Shown: positions 57,124 to 64,000 of the stretch, piece after piece
How positions within the stretch are numbered: position 1 is the first letter of the stretch
How the letters are laid out: each line of letters begins with the position of its first letter
Source of the DNA: Xylaria sp. FL1777
Lineage: Eukaryota; Ascomycota; Sordariomycetes; Xylariales; Xylariaceae
NCBI GenBank assembly: GCA_022578965.1
Contig: MU400514.1
Coordinates: 434,001 to 498,000, forward strand
Length of the DNA stretch: 64,000 nt
Reading direction: 5' to 3'
The notes under the pieces: model-generated
Databases searched by the model: none
Seen by the model: the letters and a program-made list of their open reading frames with translations, nothing else
What the model was told of the DNA's origin: nothing
Position numbers and translations under genes: made by a program

Positions 57124-57746
57124 GATGCTATCTATCTCCGCGTCTGTGAAATACCTGTTCTGTGAGATCTGCCGAAGTAGGAATTTTATTTGGGCAAAGA
57201 TTTTGAGAGATGAGAGCTGGGACTAGTGCTTTATAGTTAAACCATCTCGGATGGGATTGCTTAAGCCGGGTACTATTTAACACTAAAGGTTTGTTTGTCT
57301 ATTTGCTATGTATGCAAGGGGGGTTTCATGAGTAACAACGTCAACCACAAGGACTGATTTCAAACCAACTGTATCTTACAGCAAATATTTGGTCACACAA
57401 AAACTCATATGGTTCCTTGTTCCCGGCCAAGTACGGAGCTACAAAAGCATGAGGAAGAAAAGTATTAGTAGAAAGGTATACTACGGCTAAAGTTTTCCTG
57501 CTATTTTTATAATAAATTATTAGTAATGCAATGTATTCATAACAAAATGTTTTCTCTTTTTTTACTTTTAAGTTTTTTTTTCTATTATTTTTAGCATTTC
57601 GTAAGTGCTATTTTAAATGATGGGTTAATAAGTTAATTAAAGGATGGCAGCAACATAAAGCATTAGGTGCCTATTTAAGAGAGTGGTTCTTGGTGGTTAT
57701 GGGATTGTAGGAGACTTTTTAGTGATCATTGGAGTTAGGTAGTTAC
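57124..57746. other. AT-rich intergenic stretch
   Basis: Strongly AT-rich DNA with T-runs at 57,550-57,600. No gene is seen. Confidence 0.6.
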
Positions 57747-57959
57747 TCAATTGTCGCTGCAACCGAAGCATCGCCTGTGGCCGCAGTTGGTACACATGGC
57801 TTCACCCTCAGACACTAAGCAACAGCATGTACAACATCTCCATCCTCGTCCCATACCAAAATCAAAGTATTGCTCCGACATTGGCGTCCGGTGAGTAGAA
57901 AGGTAGTTCGGCGGGAATCCCTTAGAAGAAGAGTTGGTTCTGAGTGTAGTTTGCTTCAT
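57747..57959 (-). CDS. Small Cys-rich, zinc-ribbon-like protein (70 aa)
   Basis: From ATG 57959 this encodes 70 residues; the frame is open to another ATG at 58,070, but that extra N-terminus is low-quality sequence. The C-terminal 31 residues hold the pattern W-x-C-C-x-C-C-C-(9)-C-x-x-C-G-H-x-x-C-x-x-C. The layout W.C..C..C..CGH..C..C resembles the short zinc-finger modules in many small fungal proteins of unknown role. It has no signal peptide from the second ATG, so it is likely intracellular and possibly binds RNA or protein. The family function is unknown. It may also be the remaining end of a larger gene, since it sits in a region full of fragments. Confidence 0.55.
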   Translation of the reverse strand: MKQTTLRTNSSSKGFPPNYLSTHRTPMSEQYFDFGMGRGWRCCTCCCLVSEGEAMCTNCGHRRCFGCSDN

Positions 57960-59796
57960 TGTTTTCTGCCTAGAAACGTCGAGATTTTGTGCTGTAGAAT
58001 GATGATTGTTTGTGTGTATGAATAAGTGTAGGTAACTTTGTGGAATAATGAAAATAATGAAGCTACTCATCGAAGCTCTTGGAAGTTTAAATAGTACAAA
58101 GCTTCAATAACTTAGATTCTTAATCAAGCCCTTTTCCCCTCAAACAGCATGCCTGTTAGCTACACAAGATAATTATTCCTTTTCGCGACAATAGTCATAT
58201 TAACGAACATTGAGGCAACTACGAGCTCTAGGTTTCAAAGCCCCTTTCAAAGGTACAATGGCTCTGTGTTTTGGCTTTATTACAGATTAATTTTAATTCT
58301 ATCAAAGAGTTTTGCAGGAAGGAGCACTTAGAAGCAAGTATGAAATAATTATTTCCCCAACACTTTTCTTCATGAGCATTGTCCAACTCGCCCCATTCGA
58401 TTGCTAATGTATCTAATAGTATTCATGGAATAATATAAGGAGGTAACACCCTTAGTCTCAGCTTTTGTCGATCGAGAGCATGTAGGCTACTAGTCTATAA
58501 GTACCCAGGTAGATCAGATTGGGCCCCGTCATCTAGTTATGAAGTCTTTCGCCCAACATGGGACAGACGAAATTGTTGGACGTTGGATTAATAACCATTA
58601 AGCGAAGAGACATATGAAAAGCTCTACCTATTACAAGTAGAAATTTGAATATATAGATCAACTGTCTCAACGAAGAATTTCAACGCCTTGGACCTCAAGT
58701 TCCTGCCCTAGCTACGCTGAGTGTCAGGCGATATAGTCACATAGAGGCCCCTAGGATCTATATAGTGGGCTTGGTGTATATATATGGGCTATTCCCATCA
58801 ACTACTATTGAGAAGCCCTAGGGGCCAATTGACCAACCTACACACACCCATATATGGCTACTGACCCCTTAGAACCTACCTACTATGTGACTGCGTACGG
58901 GCTATCTATTCATTCCGGGACAATCCCTTCTGACACTTGAACTCCTGGCATAACCTCGCACTGACGCTATTGAGACACTCATGTTCGAAATCGGCAATGA
59001 AAAGGAGGTCGGCCATCATGGCTGCCTTGTCTCCGGTAGGACTCGTTGGTTTCTCTGCCAGGATAACCTCCGGAATTTGCCGCAACTCATAAATCGACTG
59101 GGAGAACTCAGGGAAGTTCAAGAAGTTCAAGTTGCTCAGATTTTCTTCCGCTTAATTCCGTCTTACGGGCTAGTAACCAATATACTGTCGACAAAGAGCT
59201 GCGAGATGTTGACTTAGAGAATTAGCTAGATAATTCTAATGCGCCCCATCCATAAAAAGTCCTCTCCTGTAGGAGCCATAAGATAGTAGAAGAGAATAAA
59301 TGTCGGAGGCGTCTGTATTTCTTTGGCGGAGGACTCCTACACCTACTTGTAGTAAGTTTGCGCAGCTGATTCGAAAGTAATGACTTCTAAAGGTTGATTA
59401 TACGTCCATTTCTCTTGATGGGCAGCGATACGACCGTTATACTGTTCATAGTCAGTAGGCGCAAGCATGGACTATTAAGCCTGCTGTGGATAGTTCTACG
59501 CACAGGATCGGGGGATTGGCAAACTACTGGATACTCAAGGTAGGAGGCATAGATGCACAAATAGTCTTCCACTTGAGTCGGTGGAAGACTTCCTTTAATA
59601 TTAGCCGCACGTCCTTGTTGTCCTCGGAGAAGGTACAGTTGCTCAACAACTTTCCCATGAGGTTATATAGCTGACGACTATGAAGAGGAACCGGCATCGT
59701 ATAATGGAGTACTGCGTTTGAAAGTTGGTGTTTCTGTCTTCTGTTCATAGCAATTGATATGAACGAATGTACTCAAGATAATTGTTCATGTGATGA
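57960..59796. other. Accessory region with minus-strand gene relics
   Basis: No intact gene. Minus-strand frames at 58,906-59,130 (74 codons, running into the repeat) and 59,524-59,748 (74 codons, rich in helix-forming residues) look like exons of a decayed family. They lack convincing splice partners, and the frame after the second is broken. The dispersed repeat copy B overlaps the end of the first. Confidence 0.45.
58695..58926 (-). repeat. Dispersed repeat, copy B (inverted relative to copy A)
   Basis: The reverse complement aligns with 44,899-45,110. Similarity seems to extend upstream into coding-like sequence. On its own strand each copy is preceded by a short reading frame ending just inside the repeat (44,795-44,920 on plus, 58,906-59,130 on minus), and the last 35 or so residues of the two can be aligned loosely. 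This suggests duplicated gene 3' ends plus flank, not a simple microsatellite. Confidence 0.8.
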
Positions 59797-60864
59797 CGCC
59801 TAGTCGGCCGTGAAATAGATAGAACTCTCCCTCGCCTCCCCCCAAAGAAAACATTCCTAGATCAAATTCTCGTTCTTCCGCAAAAGCCACCTTGAGGTCC
59901 GCATAAGAGGGAGGACCAGCCTCATACCTGCTTCATAATCTACAAAGACTAAATCTTCCCAATCCGCTGACAATTCTCTCCACCTGGGAAAAGAAACCTA
60001 GCATACGGCAACGCTTGGATACCCGGCAGTGATCTCGCTAAACTCAGATAGCTTATCCATCAGGCCCTGGAAGGTTATATCATTAAAAGCCCTGTACCAA
60101 GTTTCTAGTAGCAACAAGCCGAGCTGGGGGAAACCTTCGTTGAGATAGAACTGGACCGTGTAGGAGTACTCGTAACCTCCTTGGCTGTAACCTCCTTGGC
60201 CGTACCCGCCTTGGTTATAGGAGTACCCGCTATGGCCGTAGTACTGCTTAGAACCTCCACGCTGCGCCCCGGAGTGGCTGTCGGAGGCTCCGGCACCCCC
60301 TCCCGGACGACCCCTTTTGTCCTTGTCCTTCTTATGATCCTTATCATTCCTCATTATCGACCTTTGGTCCTGATTCTTGGCGACCTGCTTCCTAACCTTA
60401 GCCTTTGTGAAAAAAAACGAATGTTCAGGAGCATTCGGCCGGAAATGCAACAAATGAGATCTACCATGATCTTGCCACATTTCATCGTTCGTAAGTTGTA
60501 CACCGATGTGAGGACCAGCGGCCGCGTTTGGATCGGCCAAGCTACTGGATGAATGTAGTTCTGTTCTATGATCTAAGTTAGTTGACGGAGACTAGAATTA
60601 TTGGTGAAATTACATGACAATAGCTCTAGTAAATTCCAAAACTTGATTGCTAGAATTAGAGAAACTGGTGCCAACAAGATATTGAATAAGCTGTTGGTGT
60701 AGGGTATCTGTCATGCGCCCAGTCGTATCCTGAATATTTGGAACAGCATGCATGCTTCCATCTTCTCCCTGCCAGAACAGAGTGCTTTCGCCGGCTAATT
60801 CCCAGAAACCGTCTGATCTTTGGTGCCATTGGGGCTGCTGACGACTGCTTCGATGGGATGGCAT
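59797..60864 (-). pseudogene. Decayed multi-exon gene with Gly/Tyr-rich centre
   Basis: Three pieces on the minus strand look like one old gene. First is an ATG frame at 60,864-60,610 (MPSHRSSRQQPQWHQRSDGF...). Second is a frame at about 60,594-59,998 that follows a TTCTAG acceptor; it carries a basic KDHKKDKDK stretch, a Gly/Tyr/Gln-rich repeat (GGY units) and a helical end. Third is a tail at about 59,985-59,797 read as ELSADWEDLVFVDYEAG, then PPSYADLKVAFAEERE, and ending GRLGVIT before a stop. The tail is broken by an imperfect 11-bp tandem duplication (59,916-59,937) that shifts frame. I do not recognise the family. It could instead be two short genes, one intact; RNA data would decide. 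Confidence 0.45.
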
Positions 60865-61174
60865 TATGACTTCTAAGGGCTTGGAGTAACAGGAGAGCAC
60901 GAGAAGCTTTTCCTATGAAAAAAAAAAACCAATTTAAATACTATTGTGTAACACAGAAGGATTACCTACTGACTAACAGGTTATCGAGGAGACCAAAATT
61001 ATTATCGAGGTTGATGTGGCCACTCGGTTGGTTATCCGCTCAACACTCCTTGTGGAGGCTGAAGTGAGCCCAACAGAGGCCGGTCCACGGAAATCCCTGT
61101 AAGAAAGCTCCGTTAAATCGCGTAGTTCAGTTATAGGAACCCTAAAATGAGGCAATCTTGTCTCCTACTAACGT

Positions 61175-61415
61175 TGTTGAGATGTAACCAAGTTAGCTGG
61201 AGATCCAGTTATTGACCGGGTTAGCCATCCTCGTGATCTATAGTCCACCATTGATCCCTCTTGCCCTTGATTCCTGTTAGCTATATCCTGTGAGTCACAC
61301 TATCCGTTGTCTCAAGGAACCGGGGAATCATAGCAGGTTGAGGACGATGAAGAGGTTTAATTGGTCCTTACTAAGTGCCCCCTCATCTAAGCCGACTATA
61401 TAACACTGTACAACA
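61175..61415. repeat. LTR-like segment, TGTTG...CAACA ends
   Basis: A 241-bp stretch begins TGTTGAGATGTAACC and ends TGTACAACA, so its termini form the TG..CA inverted ends of an LTR. Part of its right end (CCCTCATCTAAGCCG) recurs at 61,795-61,809. No target-site duplication, primer-binding site or polypurine tract is visible, and no gag-pol frame lies nearby. If it is an LTR it is a solo, degraded one. Confidence 0.35.
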
Positions 61416-61720
61416 TCAAGATGTAGCGTAGCTACCAGAACACGGCCCGACTAACCAACCACGGGAACACCGTCACTAGAACTACTGCTTCCACAGCAAT
61501 GATTTGTATCATACTCTCTTTGTATCTGGACTCTGGCTCGTTCCCTCGTAAGGGGAACGACTTCACATGCATAACGCCAAGCACGAGCCCAGAAGGCAGG
61601 GCCTACGGATGCAGTTTGACTGTCATGCGCGCCTTCGGGTTTGATTTGCGAGATAATCTGTATACTATAGTTTCCTCCCTCATACAAGGTTAAGGATAGA
61701 TAGCTTAGAATAGCCTCGCA

Positions 61721-61769
61721 CGCCGAAAGCCCCTAGGGAGGCTTGAAGACCTACGGTCTTCCCCCGGCG
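61721..61769. repeat. T-shaped (three-way) inverted repeat
   Basis: Three nested stems occur in 49 bp. An outer pair CGCCG/CGGCG (61,721-61,725 and 61,765-61,769) encloses AAGCC/GGCTT (61,727-61,731 and 61,740-61,744) and GAAGACC/GGTCTTC (61,745-61,751 and 61,755-61,761). As single-strand DNA or RNA it could fold as two arms on one stem. Confidence 0.7.
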
Positions 61770-61813
61770 TTAACCTCACCAACCAACCGACCCTCCCTCA
61801 TCTAAGCCGCACT

Positions 61814-61945
61814 ATGAATAGGTTTATTATTAGATGTATTTCTAGAATTTCTGGGTCTAACAATAAGGACATAGCGGCTAATCCAGTAACCATACTGTTG
61901 GAGTTTGTGAACGTGTTTAAGCAGCCGTCGTTAGTTCTTGTCTAA
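61814..61945 (+). pseudogene. Gene fragment, paralogue 1 of a local pair
   Basis: A 43-residue frame that includes SNNKDIAANPVTILLEFVNV. The stretch 61,828-61,920 aligns with 62,297-62,378 at both DNA and peptide level, with one gap of about ten bases. There is no start context or splice partner, so it looks like the remaining exon of a dead gene. Confidence 0.4.
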
Positions 61946-62296
61946 TCTATAGCCCTCGCGAACTAAAATGGAATACGAATATGAGGGTACAGATAGATTA
62001 TCAATATACGTTTCTACACACCAAGCTGAGAACTAGATACAAGCTTGTTGCAGACCTGTTGACGAGAAACCGATCACCAGCATTACGAATCTAATATATA
62101 TCGTGCATGAGTGGAAAAGGGGAAAAGAAAAGTACTAGTTGACTACCTCGAAAGCGAAGTAGGCTGTCTATATTTCCTAGTCCGTCATCTGGCCAGGCGT
62201 GACTGGTGCCTTGGATTCCCAGTTCTGATATCCAACACGGTTTAATGCAAGGGACACCACCGTGTAAGGTCGATTCCTAACAGTACCATGAGCAAA

Positions 62297-62382
62297 TTCC
62301 TCGATGGCTTGTTCGTAATACTAGGTCGAATGATAAGGCCAGAGCGGCTGTGTTACTGGAGGTGGTGAGCGTGTTTAATTGA
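62297..62382 (+). pseudogene. Gene fragment, paralogue 2 of a local pair
   Basis: In the frame matching paralogue 1 it reads PRWLVRNTRSNDKARAAVLL, continues EVVSVFN and then a TGA stop. It lies about 280 bp before the kinase start. Only this exon-sized piece is recognisable. Confidence 0.4.
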
Positions 62383-62657
62383 ATGTTGCTGAATTTCACT
62401 TGATCTACGGCTTGTGAGGCTTGGGAATCCTGTGGATATGATTTTATTATGTTTGTTGTAAGATGGTATGAATGTTACTGTTGTGATACGTGGGGCAGCG
62501 GTTTTCGCCCGGGCTCACTTCCCCCACTATAAAGTAGGCAGGTGTACAGGCTTTCGGTCTTACCTCACAAAAAAAAAAAAAAAAAGGCAGTAGTAATTAT
62601 CAACTAACATATGGAAGACTGTTCTCGTTAACTTCCTCCCAAATTAATCACCTTCTT

Positions 62658-64000
62658 ATGAGATATATACCAGATAAGATGGGAGCTTCAGACGCGTCAT
62701 TTCCTCACCTGCACTCAAATCAACCCCTTCCACTATCACCACTTTCACCACTTTCTGAGTTCACGCCACCACCTCCTCAAATGGCTCGACCCTCTCAAAT
62801 TATTAATCGGCATCGGCGCGTATTGCCTGATCTCTACGAGGATGCACAGGATATTCTCCCTCATGAGAGCTTGGAAAAGTATACAGCAGGAGGGTTCCAT
62901 CCAGTCAACCTCGGTGATACCTTTCGAGACGGCCGATACACCATACGTCACAAACTCGGCTTCGGAGGCTTCGCGACCGTTTGGCTCGCACATGATCAAG
63001 AAACACCGTACGTTGAATTCGGCCTGTATCCTTTCTGTTCATCTGCCTCTTCATTGCCCGGCCCCGCTAACGTGGCATATGTCGATAAGGCAATGGGTAT
63101 CGATCAAGGTGAAGTCAGCAGCGGTCTCGACAAAGGACCTAGATCAAGATCAAGAGATCACCATCTTGAAACAGTTAGACAAATGCTACACCGAATCGGC
63201 GCAGCGCCAATCGATGCCTTTTGTTCGTCTTGTGGACTGCTTTCACCATACCGGGCCGAACGGAACCCACAACTGCCTGGTCACAGAGCTGCTCGGGCCT
63301 CCACTCTCTAGTATTCTAGAGTGTTATGATTGGCGGGGGCAGACGATCCAACCTGACACGATGTTGAGAGCATCATGTCAGTTGCTCGACGCCATAGCAT
63401 TTTTGCACCAGGCAGGCTTTGCACACGGAGGTATACTAATCCCCATCTTTCTCTTTGGTAAAAGGACCGTGTTATAGCTAGATTCTAATACTCCATTGGA
63501 ATAATATCCAGACGTGTCTAACGCCAACGTCGCCTTCACCTACAAGATAACGAATGAGGAGGACCTATTCGACGCAACCGGGGACCCGGTTACCGCGGAC
63601 TACACAAGCGATCAGATACCCTGGTCCCCTGAACTTCCCAGGCATCTAGTTCAATACACCGGTTGGCCGGGTTGGTATGAGGGACCTTTCGAAGAGCTTC
63701 GATTAATTGATCTGGGAGAGGCATTTCCTATCGGTAATACAGTCACGAGTATTTCTCAGCCAAGTGACCTAAGATCGCCAGAAACTTTCTTCATAGGTTC
63801 CTTCGACTACCGGCATGACCTATGGAGGGGTGGTTGCGTGGTAGGTATATTCTCGGCCTATTTTAGTTGTCTCATCTCATCCTTTCCACGATATTCCCCG
63901 TTAGGCTAACTGTCCGTCAACAGATATACTCACTATACTATCAGAAAAGGCCATTTCCATATCTATGGGGGAAAGATGCCCACTTCATAATTGAGCTAAT
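62658..64000 (+). CDS. SRPK-like protein kinase (3' end outside window)
   Basis: Exons 62658-63007, 63090-63430, 63512-63840 and 63924 to beyond 64000. The introns are 81-83 bp and contain CTAAC/CTAAT branch sites. A second ATG at 62,679 is an alternative start. After a Pro/Ser-rich N-terminus comes FRDGRYTIRHKLGFGGFATV, with the Gly-rich loop at 101-108. Then come the catalytic lysine K123 (SIKVK), the catalytic loop HGDVSNAN with D231 and N236, the metal-binding DLG at 297-299 in place of DFG, and a SPE block. HGD and DLG variants are typical of the fungal SRPK-like kinase expansion, which phosphorylates SR-type or other basic-Ser substrates; the actual target is unknown. The D231 codon is split by intron 2, so the active site is only complete after splicing. 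The C-terminal lobe lies past the window. Confidence 0.87.

Larger units (their letters stand above)
60901..62657. other. Repeat-rich intergenic region
   Basis: It holds the LTR-like segment, the T-shaped inverted repeat and the two gene fragments described separately, plus a run of about 17 A at 62,569-62,585 some 70 bp before the kinase ATG. No intact gene is supported. The frame at 61,451-61,687 (minus) has no domain. Confidence 0.5.

Noticed and set aside
62230..62290. Possible tRNA B-box (GGTCGATTCC)
   Set aside because: No matching A-box, acceptor stem or anticodon arm could be folded around it.
1..64000. CRISPR array, prokaryotic operon, rRNA or viral gene
   Set aside because: No regularly spaced repeats with unique spacers, no polycistronic layout, no rRNA core sequence and no viral hallmark gene; the window is eukaryotic.

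Overview
This window looks like nuclear DNA of a filamentous ascomycete (Pezizomycotina, most likely a Sordariomycete). Most genes are split by short spliceosomal introns of about 45-180 bp with GTRNGT donors and YAG acceptors. The gene content is typical of such fungi: a class II phosphatidylserine decarboxylase with C2 domains, a TinA/ADIP-type coiled-coil protein, the Sim4/COMA-type kinetochore protein Fta4, a DUF3716 protein, a pisatin-demethylase-like P450, a Dal5-type MFS permease, and an SRPK-like kinase with an HGD/DLG active site. The intergenic DNA is full of TAGG/CCTA words and TAGGTA-type palindromes. No bacterial operons, CRISPR array, rRNA or confident tRNA was seen. Gene models were spliced by hand from donor/acceptor sites and reading frame.

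Layout. 0-10.3 kb: a membrane protein cut by the left edge (-), a small orphan (+), a five-exon P450 (-) and a HAD phosphatase (+), separated by long gene-poor stretches. 12.9-29.1 kb: phosphatidylserine decarboxylase (+), TinA-like protein (+), TPR/F-box/LRR protein (-), a 12-exon MFS permease (+) and a secreted GH16 glucanase (-). 29.1-34.8 kb: a 5.7-kb block with no gene I can support, but with short tandem and palindromic repeats. 34.8-43.8 kb: calpain (+), Fta4 (-), class III CoA-transferase (+) and DUF3716 protein (-), compactly packed. 46.7-55.7 kb: a very large disordered protein (+), the ESCRT-I subunit Vps23 (-) and an intronless indoleamine 2,3-dioxygenase (+). 55.7-62.6 kb: an accessory region with an orphan protein (-), a tiny Cys-rich protein (-), decayed gene pieces, a repeat whose inverted partner lies 14 kb away, an LTR-like segment and a T-shaped inverted repeat. 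62.7-64 kb: the 5' part of an SRPK-like kinase.

The genes do not form one pathway. They are mostly housekeeping genes (membrane lipid, spindle pole, kinetochore, ESCRT, tryptophan catabolism) mixed with accessory enzymes (P450, permease, glucanase, CoA-transferase). The P450 has no biosynthetic backbone gene nearby. The most unusual part is 56-62.5 kb. There I see an orphan gene and several broken pieces that may share one helical motif, embedded in repeats. This suggests local duplication and decay of an undescribed gene family. That is an inference from eye alignment and needs a profile search.
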